Numbered from the stretch's first letter, positions 1 through 9,354 are shown. The stretch: DNA of 64,000 bases from Actinoalloteichus hoggarensis (GCF_002234535.1 NZ_CP022521.1:4154001-4218000), one strand, 5' to 3'. The notes: generated by a model from the letters alone, not told the origin. Translations and numbers: made by a program.

Positions 1-96
1 CAGCATCCGGCGGTGTACACGCTGATCTGGGTGGGCATCATCCTGCTGGTCTTCGTGCCGCTGTCGACCCGGCGGTATCGGCGGACGGCGGCGTGA
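1..96 (+). CDS. ABC-2 type permease, C-terminal end (partial)
   Basis: Only the last 31 residues are present. They form one hydrophobic membrane segment (LIWVGIILLVFVPLSTRRYR) followed by an Arg-rich cytoplasmic end and a TGA stop at 94-96. This ending is typical of DrrB-like permeases of daunorubicin-resistance-type ABC exporters, where the last helix is followed by a basic tail. Such permeases normally sit directly after their ATPase gene, which would lie upstream of the window. The family call rests on the tail only. Confidence 0.7.
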   Translation, partial: QHPAVYTLIWVGIILLVFVPLSTRRYRRTAA

Positions 97-581
97 GGCG
101 GGCCGCCCGGCGTCCCGGGGCCGAGTGGCCGGGCCGAGAGCGCCGCCCGCCCGCGTGACCGGCGGCGCGGCGGCGACGGAGTCATCACACACGTGCTCGT
201 TCCGCCGCGTACCGAGCCCGGCCGTCCCGACCACGCTTGTACCTCGGGCCCAGTCATGGCCGGAAGGACGCGATGCCACGGCGTCGGCACCATCGCCGGG
301 CTCCCGTCCGGCGGCCATGACTCGCTCCGCGGCCCGACACCGGCCGCCAACGGGGTGTCGCCGCCGCTGTCGCCACCGGCTGATCCAGGACACCTGACAC
401 CCGGAGGTCGCCCGGGCACGGGTCTGGGCGGGCACGGACCGCCGGGCCGCTGCCGCGCGGCCCGCCGATCGGCGAGTCCCGCAGCTCCTCGGCGAGAAAT
501 CGATCCCATTCGGCCAATCCGAACACTGAGAGTGATGCCTTCGTTACACTGTCCGGCGTTTCGAGTGGGGGGTGCGACACC
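97..581. other. Intergenic region, no gene recognised
   Basis: Very GC-rich spacer between the permease stop and the HTH regulator. The open frames here read as Arg/Pro/Ala-rich shadows with no recognisable domain. A weak -10-like TACACT lies at 545-550, about 30 bases before the regulator start, and could serve it. No convincing -35 partner was seen. Confidence 0.4.
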
Positions 582-1547
582 ATGACAGTGCGCCTGGAGT
601 TCGAGCGTGCGGATCTGCTCAACATCCGCCTGGCCGCGGCGGCGGACCCGATGTGGGAGCTGACCTTCGGCGTTCGCCGACTGCGACCCACGCACGGCGT
701 CGATCCGAGATATGCCCAGTGGCACCACGGTGTGCGTACCCGGTCGGCGGCACAGTCCGTCGCACAGCGGACGCTGGCTATGGCGTGGAACCTCATGTGC
801 CCCGAACAGGACACCGCCGTGCAGACCATGAGCGCCGACCGGCTGAGGACGGGCTGTGCCTTCCTCGCCGAGGCGTCGTCGGGGCCTGCCGCGGCGACGG
901 CCTGCCCGCTGCCCGCCTGGGTCGCCAGGCTCGCCGCCTCCGGGGAAGACCGCCCGCGGCAGTGGACGACCATCGCCCAACGCGCCTACGAGCTGGTGGT
1001 TCGGCCGCACTGGACCACGGTCGCCGACCTGGTGAGCGCCGACCGGCTGGCACGGGGGCGGACGATGGTCGACAGAGGCGTGGGCGACCTGCTGGCCGGC
1101 CTCCCGGGGGTGATCCGCTGGGACGGCACCGTGTTGGAGCTACGGAGCAGCCGGGACCGCACGGTCCGGCTCGGCGGGGCCGGGTTGACGCTCGTGCCGT
1201 CCTACTTCTGTGGCGCGGTTCCCACCCTGGCCACGGGCCCGGAGCGGACCGCGGCGCTGGTCTACCCGGTCGGGTGGCCGGGTCCGATCGGGAGCACTCC
1301 GCCGGACGACGATCGACTGGAGGTGCTGTTCGGCCGCACCAGGGCGCGCTGCCTGCGGTTGCTGCGATCACCGCACACCACCAGCATGCTCGCCGCGGCG
1401 GCGAGTGTCTCGCTGGGAACGGCGTCGCGACACGCCACCGCGCTCCGCAAGGCAGGCATGATCACCAGCAGCCGCCGAGGCGGTGCGGTGCTGCACCGCG
1501 TCACGCCGCTGGGTCTGGCGGTGCTGGCGGGGCGGCATTCCGGCTGA
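582..1547 (+). CDS. ArsR-type HTH regulator with long N-terminal region
   Basis: 321 residues. The N-terminal two thirds has the pattern of actinobacterial DUF5937-like regulators: an opening strand, then DPMWELTFGVRRLR around residues 22-35. The last 80 residues form a winged helix: LLRSPHTTSMLAAAASVSLGTASRHATALRKAGMI around 265-300 is a helix-turn-helix of ArsR type with the helix spacing intact, followed by a wing and a short final helix. There are no metal-binding cysteine pairs, so a metal sensor role is not suggested. ATG at 582 follows GGGGGGTGCGACACC. It probably regulates itself or the preceding ABC exporter, but no operator was identified. Confidence 0.8.
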   Translation: MTVRLEFERADLLNIRLAAAADPMWELTFGVRRLRPTHGVDPRYAQWHHGVRTRSAAQSVAQRTLAMAWNLMCPEQDTAVQTMSADRLRTGCAFLAEASSGPAAATACPLPAWVARLAASGEDRPRQWTTIAQRAYELVVRPHWTTVADLVSADRLARGRTMVDRGVGDLLAGLPGVIRWDGTVLELRSSRDRTVRLGGAGLTLVPSYFCGAVPTLATGPERTAALVYPVGWPGPIGSTPPDDDRLEVLFGRTRARCLRLLRSPHTTSMLAAAASVSLGTASRHATALRKAGMITSSRRGGAVLHRVTPLGLAVLAGRHSG

Positions 1548-1762
1548 GTCGAGCGCAGGGCCGAGGATCTCGACGGGGCGGCTCGTCGTCGCGGCCGATC
1601 GGCGGCGTCGGCTCGCCCGCCCCGTCGCCCGTGACGACCTCGTCCGACGGCCGCCACCGCGGATCGGCGTCTCGACGTCGAGCGGGCCGGAGTCCCGGCC
1701 TCACGGCGGCGGCCGCACGGCAGGCTCCGACCTCAGGTCCTTCCGGGTCTGCCCCCTGGCCT

Positions 1763-1779
1763 GGGCGGACTCGCCGCCC
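1763..1779 (-). terminator. Possible terminator downstream of deacetylase
   Basis: GGGCGG at 1763-1768 pairs with CCGCCC at 1774-1779 around a five-base loop, about 20 bases beyond the stop of the leftward deacetylase gene. The stem is short and no T-run follows, so this is a weak call. Confidence 0.3.
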
Positions 1780-1797
1780 GGCCGTCGCCGCCCGTCA

Positions 1798-2664
1798 TCA
1801 CGCGGACCCGCCTTCGCCCCGTCGATAATGCTCGGCGATCTCGTCGCTCGTGGTCAGCCAGATGTCCGACTGATCGGCAAGCCACCCCAACGCCTCGTCC
1901 AGGTACCGGTGCCGGAACGGCTGGTTGATGACGAAGGGATGCAGCGCCAACGCCATGACCCGGCCGCTGTGCCGCGAATCGGCACGGAGCTGCTCGTACT
2001 GGTCCTTGACGATCTGCACGAACTCCGCCCCGCTGGTGTTCCTGCTGAACAGCATGACGTCGTTGAGTTCGACGGAGTACGGCACGCTGAGCAGGTCGCC
2101 GACGTTGAGCCGGTAGGGCTGATCGTCGTTGCACCAGTCGAGCACGTATCCCAGGCCGAGCTCGGCGAGAAGGGCCGGTGTCTCGAAGGTCTCCGTCAGC
2201 GCGGGTCCCATCCAGCCGCGTGGTCTCGTGCCGGTCGCCTCGGTGATGGTGTCGACGATCTCCGTCAGCTGGGCGCGTTCCTCCTCGCGGCTCATGTCGG
2301 CCTGCAGCAGCGAGTTGTTCCGGCCATGAGCCAGCCACGCCCAGCCTCGGTCCCGTCCAGCGGTGATGATCTGCGGATACCGCGCGCAGACGTCGGAGTT
2401 GAGCAGCACGCTGGCGCGGATGCCATGCCGGTCCAGGCTCTCGATCGTGCGCCAGACGCCCACTCTGGGGCCGTAGTCGCGCCAGCCGTAGTTGAGGGGA
2501 TCGGGAGTCAGCCCGGCGGTGCCCGCGAAGATGCTCGTGGACGGCCGGTCGAGCAGATAGTGTTCGACGTTGAGACCCACATAGCAGGCGACCTTCGCGC
2601 CGTCGGGCCAGATGATCGGGGGTCTCTCGGTGATCGGGCTGTAGTCGAAGAGCGTGTTCTCCAC
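1798..2664 (-). CDS. Polysaccharide deacetylase / allantoinase-like (PuuE-type) hydrolase
   Basis: 288 residues, predicted cytoplasmic carbohydrate esterase-4 fold protein of the PuuE (cofactor-independent allantoinase)/purine-catabolism branch. Visible family features are the opening PPIIWPDGAKVACYVGLNVEHY, the segment DYGPRVGVWRTIESLDRHGI around 63-82, LLNSDVCARYPQII (normally the first metal-site region), and ALALHPFVINQPFRHRYL near 240, which supplies a late catalytic His. The usual HGRN-like turn is present as AHGRNN around residue 112. Length matches the family (about 290-310). Its substrate may be a ureide or another N-acyl compound. It is monocistronic; a perfect TCACAT-CT-ATGTGA dyad lies 59 bases upstream of the start. 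Confidence 0.8.
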   Translation of the reverse strand: MENTLFDYSPITERPPIIWPDGAKVACYVGLNVEHYLLDRPSTSIFAGTAGLTPDPLNYGWRDYGPRVGVWRTIESLDRHGIRASVLLNSDVCARYPQIITAGRDRGWAWLAHGRNNSLLQADMSREEERAQLTEIVDTITEATGTRPRGWMGPALTETFETPALLAELGLGYVLDWCNDDQPYRLNVGDLLSVPYSVELNDVMLFSRNTSGAEFVQIVKDQYEQLRADSRHSGRVMALALHPFVINQPFRHRYLDEALGWLADQSDIWLTTSDEIAEHYRRGEGGSA

Positions 2665-2722
2665 CGTGGAGTCCTTCCGGTGAGCGGCTGGTTCCTCTCG
2701 TACGGCGGAAATGCTCGAACAG

Positions 2723-2736
2723 TCACATCTATGTGA
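2723..2736. promoter_or_regulatory. Inverted repeat, putative operator of the deacetylase gene
   Basis: TCACATCTATGTGA is a perfect dyad with six-base arms and a two-base centre, 59-72 bases upstream of the deacetylase ATG. On the minus strand a -35-like TTGACC (complement of 2738-2743) abuts it, so a bound regulator would occlude the promoter. The regulator is unknown. Confidence 0.4.
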
Positions 2737-2908
2737 AGGTCAACCGTCGACGACGTGAGGTGGACCACTCGACATCCGGGCGCCTCCCCCGGCGCATCGG
2801 ACCACCGGACGAGCGGGTGAGTCGCGGGCGCGGGTGTTCGCGAGGGCGGGACAGGACGAACCCGACGCGGTGCCGCCCGGACGCCTCCCACGGCCCGGAG
2901 TCACCGGG

Positions 2909-5900
2909 TCACCTGCCGAGTGGACTACCCGAGCCGGCCCCGATCGCGACGGGCCGTGTCTGATCGGCGGCGAGCGAGGCGGCAGTCGGAAGGTCGGCGA
3001 GGGCGTCCTCCACATGGCAGCCGAGCCCGAGAGGTTCCGTCGCCCCGGCATCCCCTGCGACGGCGGCGATCTCGGCGCGCAGTTCCGGGGACCGCGCGTC
3101 GGCGACGGCCCGGCGCAGATGCTCCCGGACCGCGTCCCGGTCGCCCTCGTGGCGGGCGAGTCGAGCCAGGCCGATCTCCGCCTCCGCCCGGCCGCGGGGA
3201 TGACAGCGCTCCACCGCCACGCGCAGGGCCCGCCGGTAGAACCGGCCCGCCTGAGCCGTGTCCCCGCCCGCGAGGCAGGCCTCCGCCAGCCGGGACCAGG
3301 TGTCGACGACCTCGGTCCACAGTCCCAGCTCCTCGGCCATGCGCACGGCCGCGTGGTGCAGCCGAGTCGACCGAGCGCGGTCTCCGCCCTCCTCCGCGAC
3401 GGACGCGAGGGTCCGGAGCGCCCGCAGCAGGCCCCAGCGGTCGCCGAGGTCCTCGAAGAGCGCGGCGGCCCGCTCCGCATCGGACCGCGCGCACGCCGCA
3501 CCGTCCTCGGTCCGTCGATCAGCGGCGCGCTCGACCAGTACGGCGGCCTCGGTCCAGCGGTCCCGCTGGGCGCGGGCACCGTCGAGGCTCAGTGTCAACA
3601 GCCGACGCCCTCGCTGGTCACGACCGTCGGCAGGCAGCGCCGCTCCGAGGAACCATCGCAGCCGGGCCCGCAGCGCGGGATCCGCGACGGCGGCCGCGGC
3701 GTCCCCGAGCTCGGCGTCCCCGAGCTCGGCGGACCCGGACTCGGCGGACCCCGGCCAGTCGGACGGCGGGCACTCGGCCGCAGCGACGGCGGCCACACCG
3801 TGGAAGAGCCCCCCGGCCCGAGGCGGCCCGGCGCGCCTTCTCCCGATGGTCTCCGACCCCGGCCTGGACATCCGCAGCTCGACACCGGTGAGCCAGGCCC
3901 GCGCCGTCGCCGCGTGAGCCGCGTCCCCGCCGCCGACGGAGAGGGCGTCGCGGAACGAACGGCGCGCCTCCGACAGCCTGCCGCGCAGAACCCAGTACCA
4001 GGCCAGCGCGTTGACCAGCCGCAGCGCCTCATCCGCCGCACCACTGCGACAGGCCGTCTCCAACGCCCTGCGGAGGTTCAGCGTCTCGACGTCGAGCCGA
4101 TCGAGCCCGCGCCGCTGATCGGGACCCCGGAGGCCGCGATCGGCCGCCTCGGCCAGTTCCACGTGAGCACGCACGAACCGCGCCGCCACGGTCTCCTGCT
4201 CCCGCGCCTCGGCGAGACGGTCGGCGGCGTAGGCACCCACCGTCTCCAACAACCGGAACCGATCGCCCTCCCGGACGACCAGCGATCGGTGCACCAGACG
4301 TGACAGCAGGTCCAGCACCCGGTCGCCCGGCCCGTCCTCGGCGGCACACACGACCTGGGCGATCTCCAGCGTGCCGCCGTCGGCCAGCACGGACAGCCGT
4401 CGAAGCACGATCTGCTCCGCCTCGGTCAGCAGCTCCCAGCTCCAGTCGATCATCCCCCGCAACGTCGCCTGCCGTGTCGACCGGCCTCGACCCGAGCCCT
4501 CGGGCAGGCCGAATCGATCATCCAGACATCCGACCAGCTGTTCCGGTGCGAGCACCCGCAACCGTGGTGCGAGCAGTTCCAGGGCCAGCGGGATGCCGTC
4601 GAGCCGCCGGCAGATCGTCGTCACGGCCGCCAGATTCTCGGAGTTCAGCTCGAAGCCGGGGACCGCGTCGGCGGCACGGGCCACGAACAGCTCGATCGCG
4701 CTGGCGCGGACGGCCGTCGCCGGATCGGGCGTCTCCTCGTCCGAGGGCAGATCCAGCGGCGGCACCGCCAGGACCACCTCACCGGGAAGGTCCAGTGTCT
4801 CCTGACTGGTCACCAGCACCCGTGCCTCGGGTGCGGCGGCGGACAGCAGGCCGACGAGTTCGGTGACCGGGTCGATCAGATGCTCGCAGTTGTCCAACAG
4901 CAGCAGCACCCGCCTGGTCGCCGTCGCCCGGCAGAGCCAGTCCACCAGATCGGCCGGGCACGCCTCGGCGGCCACCGTGTCACAGAGCCCGAGGGCGGCC
5001 AGTATCCGGTCGGCGACGTCGTCCACCGTGCTGCGGCAGCCCAACCCCGCCAACTCGACCCGGCAGACCCCGTCGGGGAACGAGTCCCCGAGTCCGGCCG
5101 CGGCGGCCAGGGCCAGCCGGGTCTTGCCCACTCCGCCGGGTCCGGTCAACGTCATGATCCGCGGCCCGGAGGCGGCGCTCAATCGGTCTCGCACCGTGCG
5201 GACCGCCGCGTCCCGGCCGATGAGCGGCGTCGCCGGAGGCGGCAGGGTGACGCGGCCCGACGCCCTCGGCGTCGTCACGGGCGGCGCCAGGCGCGGCTCC
5301 TGCCGCAGCATCGCCTCGTAGATCGCGACCGTCCTCGGCGCGGGTGTCGTCCCCAGCTCCTCGGCAAGCAGCCGCCGCAGCTCGTGGTAGCCGGCCATCG
5401 CGTCGTTCTGGCGGCCCGCTCGATACAGGGCCAGCATCTGCGCCGTCCGCAGCCGTTCCCGCAACGGGTGCCTCGCGAGCGTCTCGGCCAGTTCCGCCAC
5501 GAGCACGTCGTGTTCACCGAGCTCCAGCCGTGCCTCGGCCAGGTCCTCCAGCATCGTCAGCCGCAGCTCGGTCAGCCGGGTGATCTCCGGCCGAGCGAAC
5601 GGGGCGTCGGCGACGTCCGCGTAGGGCTCCCCCCGCCACAGCGCCGCCGCCTCGCCGAGCAGCGCCGCCCGCCGCCCGACGTCCTCGGCGCGGCGAGCAC
5701 GGTCGAGCAGCCGTTCGAAGTCGGCCGCGTCCACGGTCTCGTCGGCGGCGGCCAGCCGGTAGCCCGCCGACTCGAGGACGACGCCCGTTCTGCCCACGGC
5801 CCGCCGGAGCACGGAGACCTTCGTCTGGAGCGCGTTGCGCGGCCGGTCGGGCGGCGCACCCGCCCAGAGGTCCTCGATGAGGCGATCGACCGACACCGGA

Positions 5901-6016
5901 CCGCCCCGATGCACCAACAGGTTCGCCAGCAGGGCGCGGACCTTCGCCTCGCCGACCCTGACCGCCCGCCCGTCGGCATCCCAGACGGCCACCGGGCCCA
6001 GCACCCCGAACCGCAT
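2909..6016 (-). CDS. AfsR/SARP-type regulator: BTAD + NB-ARC ATPase + TPR
   Basis: About 1,035 residues. The N-terminus is an OmpR-like DNA-binding domain (MRFGVLGPVAVWDADGRAVR... with LLANLLVHRGGPVSVDRLI and a winged-helix), followed by a bacterial transcriptional activation domain to about residue 245. An NB-ARC/STAND ATPase follows, with Walker A GPGGVGKTRL and Walker B VLLLLDNCEHL and the downstream LPLALELLAPRLR motif. The C-terminal third is helical TPR-like (LRALRTLASVAEEGG, YRRALRVAVERC). A short Ser/Ala/Glu/Leu/Gly repeat interrupts it around 3700-3760. ATG at 6016 is preferred; GTG at 6034 is in frame. TACGCT seven bases before the ATG could be a -10 of a leaderless transcript. It is divergent from the efflux MFS by about 110 bases, so that gene is a likely target. 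Confidence 0.88.
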   Translation of the reverse strand: MRFGVLGPVAVWDADGRAVRVGEAKVRALLANLLVHRGGPVSVDRLIEDLWAGAPPDRPRNALQTKVSVLRRAVGRTGVVLESAGYRLAAADETVDAADFERLLDRARRAEDVGRRAALLGEAAALWRGEPYADVADAPFARPEITRLTELRLTMLEDLAEARLELGEHDVLVAELAETLARHPLRERLRTAQMLALYRAGRQNDAMAGYHELRRLLAEELGTTPAPRTVAIYEAMLRQEPRLAPPVTTPRASGRVTLPPPATPLIGRDAAVRTVRDRLSAASGPRIMTLTGPGGVGKTRLALAAAAGLGDSFPDGVCRVELAGLGCRSTVDDVADRILAALGLCDTVAAEACPADLVDWLCRATATRRVLLLLDNCEHLIDPVTELVGLLSAAAPEARVLVTSQETLDLPGEVVLAVPPLDLPSDEETPDPATAVRASAIELFVARAADAVPGFELNSENLAAVTTICRRLDGIPLALELLAPRLRVLAPEQLVGCLDDRFGLPEGSGRGRSTRQATLRGMIDWSWELLTEAEQIVLRRLSVLADGGTLEIAQVVCAAEDGPGDRVLDLLSRLVHRSLVVREGDRFRLLETVGAYAADRLAEAREQETVAARFVRAHVELAEAADRGLRGPDQRRGLDRLDVETLNLRRALETACRSGAADEALRLVNALAWYWVLRGRLSEARRSFRDALSVGGGDAAHAATARAWLTGVELRMSRPGSETIGRRRAGPPRAGGLFHGVAAVAAAECPPSDWPGSAESGSAELGDAELGDAAAAVADPALRARLRWFLGAALPADGRDQRGRRLLTLSLDGARAQRDRWTEAAVLVERAADRRTEDGAACARSDAERAAALFEDLGDRWGLLRALRTLASVAEEGGDRARSTRLHHAAVRMAEELGLWTEVVDTWSRLAEACLAGGDTAQAGRFYRRALRVAVERCHPRGRAEAEIGLARLARHEGDRDAVREHLRRAVADARSPELRAEIAAVAGDAGATEPLGLGCHVEDALADLPTAASLAADQTRPVAIGAGSGSPLGR

Positions 6017-6124
6017 GCCCGTCAGCGTAGCCACAGCGAACCGTCAGCGGCTCGTGCGTGCCTGCCGACAGGCTGCGGGCGACCTGTCCGAGGGCGGACG
6101 ACCGCCCATGGTGAATGGAGCCTC

Positions 6125-7678
6125 ATGAGCACCCCGATCGCGCACCGAGCAGGCCCGAGACAGTGGGCGGGGCTCGCGATCCTGGCGCTGCCCACCATGC
6201 TGCTCGGCCTGGACGTCACGGTGCTGTACCTGGCACTGCCCGCGCTGGCCGCCGATCTGCGTCCCGACGGCACCGAGACGCTGTGGATCATGGACTCCTA
6301 CGGCTTCCTCATCGCCGGCTTCCTGATCAGCATGGGGACCCTGGGCGACCGGATCGGCAGGCGCAGACTGCTGATGATCGGGGCCGTCGCCTTCGGGCTC
6401 GTCTCGATCCTCGCCGCGTATGCCACCGGCCCGTTGATGCTCATCGCGGCACGGGCGGCGTTGGGCGTCGCCGGAGCCACGCTGATGCCCTCCACGCTGT
6501 CGCTGATCAGCACCATGTTCCTCGACGCGCGGCAGCGTGCGGTGGCGATCGGCGTCTGGGCGACCATGTTCGCGCTGGGCATGGCGGCGGGCCCGGTGGT
6601 CGGCGGCATCCTGCTGGACCACTTCTGGTGGGGATCGGCCTTCCTGGTGGCCGTGCCGATCATCGTCGTGCTGCTGGTGTCGGGCCCACTGCTGCTGCCG
6701 GAGTACCGCGATCCGCGGGCAGGCCGATTCGACCTGCTCAGCGGCGCGCTCTCGCTGGCCGCGATCCTGCCCGTGGTCTACGGCGTCAAGCACGCCGCCG
6801 CCGACGGGTTCGATCTCGTCACGGTCGTCGTCCCCGCGATCGGCATCGGCTTCGGCGTGCTGTTCGTCCGACGGCAGCGCACTCTGGCGGACCCGCTGTT
6901 GGACCTGACCCTGTTCACCAGCCGAGGAGTCGGCGCCGCGCTGAGCGTCCTGCTCGTCGGCCTGATGGGCGTCGGCGGCGTGATGTACCTGGTGACGCAG
7001 TATCTCCAGTTCGTCGACGGCCTCAGCCCCTTCGAGGCCGGACTGTGGATGGGCCCGCCCGCGCTCGCGATGTTCGTGGCGGCGATCGCCGCACCGCTGC
7101 TCGCGCGCCGAATCCGGCCGGGGCTCATCGTCGCCGCGACGCTGGCTGCCGCCACCGTGGGATACCTGCTGTTGACGCAGGTGGAGGCCGCCGGGAGCCG
7201 CGGGCTGGTGGTGACGGGATTCGCGCTGGTGTACCTCGGGCTGGGCGCCATCGCCGCGCTGGGCACCGATCTCGTGGTGGGGTCCGCCCCACCGGCCAAG
7301 TCCGGGTCGGCCGCCGCGATGTCGGAGACGGTGCAGGAACTCGGCGTGGCGGCGGGCGTCGCGATCCTGGGCAGCCTGACCGCCGTGGTCTACCGCGACC
7401 GGGTCGCCGACCAGCTTCCCTCAGACCTGCCCGCCGGGGTGGCGGCGACGGCGGGCGACAGTCTGGCGGGGGCCGTCTCGGTGGCGGGAGCCCTGCCCGA
7501 GGAGGCGTTGCAGGGGGCCGCCGCCGCGTTCACCGCCGGGATGAACACCGCCGCGCTCGTCGCGGGCGCGGCGATCCTGGCCTTGGCGATCGTCTCCGCC
7601 ACCGTCCTGCGTCACGTCGGGACGATCGGCAGCGAGGGCTACGAGGAGACCGGACAGCCGGAACGGGCGGCGAGCTGA
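6125..7678 (+). CDS. MFS drug efflux transporter, DHA2 (14-TM) family
   Basis: 517 residues with about 14 hydrophobic segments. The start MSTPIAHRAGPRQWAGLAIL is followed by LGLDVTVLYLALPALAADL (motif D1 of DHA2 pumps), the cytoplasmic loop GTLGDRIGRRRLLMIG (motif A), ARAALGVAGATLMPSTLSL (motif B) and GMAAGPVVGGILLDHFWWGSAFLV (motif C), characteristic of proton-drug antiporters of the QacA/SmvA type. The gene sits divergently next to the AfsR-like regulator and ends at a strong hairpin, so it is likely a single-gene unit controlled by that regulator. Substrate cannot be read from sequence; quaternary amines or aromatic antibiotics are typical of the family. Confidence 0.92.
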   Translation: MSTPIAHRAGPRQWAGLAILALPTMLLGLDVTVLYLALPALAADLRPDGTETLWIMDSYGFLIAGFLISMGTLGDRIGRRRLLMIGAVAFGLVSILAAYATGPLMLIAARAALGVAGATLMPSTLSLISTMFLDARQRAVAIGVWATMFALGMAAGPVVGGILLDHFWWGSAFLVAVPIIVVLLVSGPLLLPEYRDPRAGRFDLLSGALSLAAILPVVYGVKHAAADGFDLVTVVVPAIGIGFGVLFVRRQRTLADPLLDLTLFTSRGVGAALSVLLVGLMGVGGVMYLVTQYLQFVDGLSPFEAGLWMGPPALAMFVAAIAAPLLARRIRPGLIVAATLAAATVGYLLLTQVEAAGSRGLVVTGFALVYLGLGAIAALGTDLVVGSAPPAKSGSAAAMSETVQELGVAAGVAILGSLTAVVYRDRVADQLPSDLPAGVAATAGDSLAGAVSVAGALPEEALQGAAAAFTAGMNTAALVAGAAILALAIVSATVLRHVGTIGSEGYEETGQPERAAS

Positions 7679-8297
7679 ACCGACGCGGGCGACGGGAGCC
7701 GCCGGAGTCGGACCGGCTCCCGTTCGCGGCGACGCCCCGGCCGGGCCAGGACGGGCGGTGCGCCCCGACGGCGGCACGCACCGCCCTCCGTGTGCGGTCG
7801 CGGCGACGAGACGAGTCCCGCCGTGGCGGGCGGCCCGTCGCCGGGCCGCCGCGCGCGACGGCGTCATGGTGGACCTGGCGACGGCCGGCCCGTTCTCCTC
7901 CCGGCAGCGTCACGCGGGAGTCGCCGAGGCCTCCGGGTGCGTCGCCGCGCACCACCGGGGGCCAGGCGGTGGTCGGGCACCGCCGAGCCGTCAGGCGGCC
8001 GCGGCCGAGGAGGGCGGCCTGCGGACCTCGCGGATCTTCGTTCCTCTCGGAGGACCAGACGAGTCTCGCCCTGCACCACCGGGCGGGTCTCCGTGCCCTC
8101 GCGGTCCGGGAGCCGATCGCCTGCCACCACGACGTCCGGCGCGACACGGACTTGTCGAAACGACGCCGCGCCGCCGACCCGCTGCCGAACACGGCCCGGC
8201 CGAGCACGGAGTCGAACCAGGCACCGGTCGGGTCTCCGACGCCGCTCCGGTGATCGGGCCGTCCCCGTCGCGGCCGAGAGCGCGTGCCGTCGGCGGC
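7679..8297. other. Intergenic region, no gene recognised
   Basis: Spacer between convergent MFS and thioredoxin genes. Apart from the terminator hairpin right after the MFS stop I see only Arg/Pro-rich shadow frames and no RNA gene. Confidence 0.4.
7692..7723 (+). terminator. Terminator of the MFS gene
   Basis: ACGGGAGCCG at 7692-7701 pairs perfectly with CGGCTCCCGT at 7714-7723, a ten-base GC-rich stem with a twelve-base loop starting 14 bases after the MFS stop. No U-tract follows, as is common in actinomycetes. Confidence 0.65.
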
Positions 8298-8645
8298 TCA
8301 GCCGCGCAACGCGGCGTCCAGCTCGGCGAGCAGCCTCGCCTTGGGCCGCGCCCCGACGAAGGCCCGCACGGGCGCCCCGTCGACGAAGAGCAGCAGCGTC
8401 GGCAACGACATCACCTGGTAGGTGCGCCCCATCACGGGGTTCTCGTCGTGGTCGATCTTGCGGATGACGAGCGAGTCGGCACGTTCTCGGGCGATATCGG
8501 CCAGTATCGGGGCGATCATGCGACACGGCGGGCACCAGGTGGCCCAGAAGTCCACCAGGACGGGCTTGTCCTGTCGAAGGACCTCGGTCTCGAACGTCGC
8601 GTCGGTCACCATCGACACGGTTCCGCTCAGTTCTGTCGACGACAT
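8298..8645 (-). CDS. Thioredoxin
   Basis: 115 residues with the full thioredoxin fold: PVLVDFWATWCPPCRMIAPIL carries the redox pair Cys38 and Cys41, followed by VIRKIDHDENPVMGRTYQVMSLPTLLLF, which holds the conserved cis-proline. The active site is WCPPC rather than the usual WCGPC of general thioredoxins, a change known to shift redox potential in related proteins. It is predicted cytosolic, with no signal peptide. The start codon overlaps the stop of the MerR gene (TGATG), so the two are translationally coupled and the MerR protein probably controls it. It reduces protein disulfides with electrons from thioredoxin reductase, which is not encoded here. Confidence 0.93.
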   Translation of the reverse strand: MSSTELSGTVSMVTDATFETEVLRQDKPVLVDFWATWCPPCRMIAPILADIARERADSLVIRKIDHDENPVMGRTYQVMSLPTLLLFVDGAPVRAFVGARPKARLLAELDAALRG

Positions 8646-9076
8646 CACGTCTCCTTCGTCTCGGCTGGGTGGAATGCCGAGGGATCGACCTGGCACGGAT
8701 CGGTGACCCGGCAGGGATCGGGCTGCCGGGCCAGCGCGGCGTCCAGCTTGGTCAGCAGTCCCGACCGCACCGCTTCGAGCCGCTCCAGGCAGGCGTCCAC
8801 CTCGGCGAGCTTGCGTTGATACACCTCGATCGAATCGGCGCAGGCGTCTCCGGCCTCGTGACCGGCACGCAGGCACGCGACGAACGGTCTGGTCTCGTCC
8901 AGGCTGAGTCCGACGGCCTGGAGGGTGAGGATCTCGTCGAGCAGGCGCGCGTCCTCCTCGCCGTACTCCCGGTAGCCGTTGGCCGCCCGCGGCGCGGCCA
9001 GCAGGCCCTGCGACTCGTAGAAGCGCAGCGCACGTGTCGTCGTTCCGGCCCGCCTGGCCAGTTCGCCGATTCTCAT
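8645..9076 (-). CDS. MerR-family regulator
   Basis: 143 residues from ATG at 9076. The N-terminus MRIGELARRAGTTTRALRFY is a canonical MerR winged helix, followed by YREYGEEDARLLDEILTLQAVGLSLDETRPF and a long dimerisation helix QRKLAEVDACLERLEAVRS. The C-terminal tail has CRVTDPCQVD, which with Cys68 and Cys76-region residues could make a thiol or metal switch. A longer frame upstream exists but would read through the operator, so the ATG directly before MRIGELA is chosen. It is coupled to the downstream thioredoxin gene, which suggests a redox- or electrophile-responsive autoregulated pair. Confidence 0.9.
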   Translation of the reverse strand: MRIGELARRAGTTTRALRFYESQGLLAAPRAANGYREYGEEDARLLDEILTLQAVGLSLDETRPFVACLRAGHEAGDACADSIEVYQRKLAEVDACLERLEAVRSGLLTKLDAALARQPDPCRVTDPCQVDPSAFHPAETKET

Positions 9077-9092
9077 GAGAGCGACGGTAAGG

Positions 9093-9110
9093 CTTGACGT
9101 TGGCGTCAAG
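9093..9110. promoter_or_regulatory. MerR-type operator dyad
   Basis: CTTGACGTTGGCGTCAAG is a perfect inverted repeat with seven-base arms and a four-base centre, 17-34 bases upstream of the merR ATG. On the minus strand it begins with a -35-like TTGACG. Position and shape match the operators of autoregulating MerR proteins. Confidence 0.6.
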
Positions 9111-9354
9111 GCAAGCGATGGCGCGTGCGCCGCGGCCGCTCGCGACTCGGCGCCCACCGCGCTCGGCGGCACGGCGACACGGCGGGGACATCCCGACCAC
9201 CCGGCCCGGCGGCGCCGCCGGGCAGCCCGTGATCGGCACGACGACGCACCCGTCGACGAGGGGAGCGGCCCTGCGGCACCCGGATACGCCCGACGAGCGC
9301 CGAGCCGACGGTCCTCCGCCCGCGATCACCCGGTCGCCGCCGCGCCGACTCTGC

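Noticed and set aside
8208-8220. T-loop-like GGTTCGACTCC on the minus strand
   Set aside because: Flanking bases do not form a T-stem, anticodon arm or acceptor stem, so no tRNA gene.
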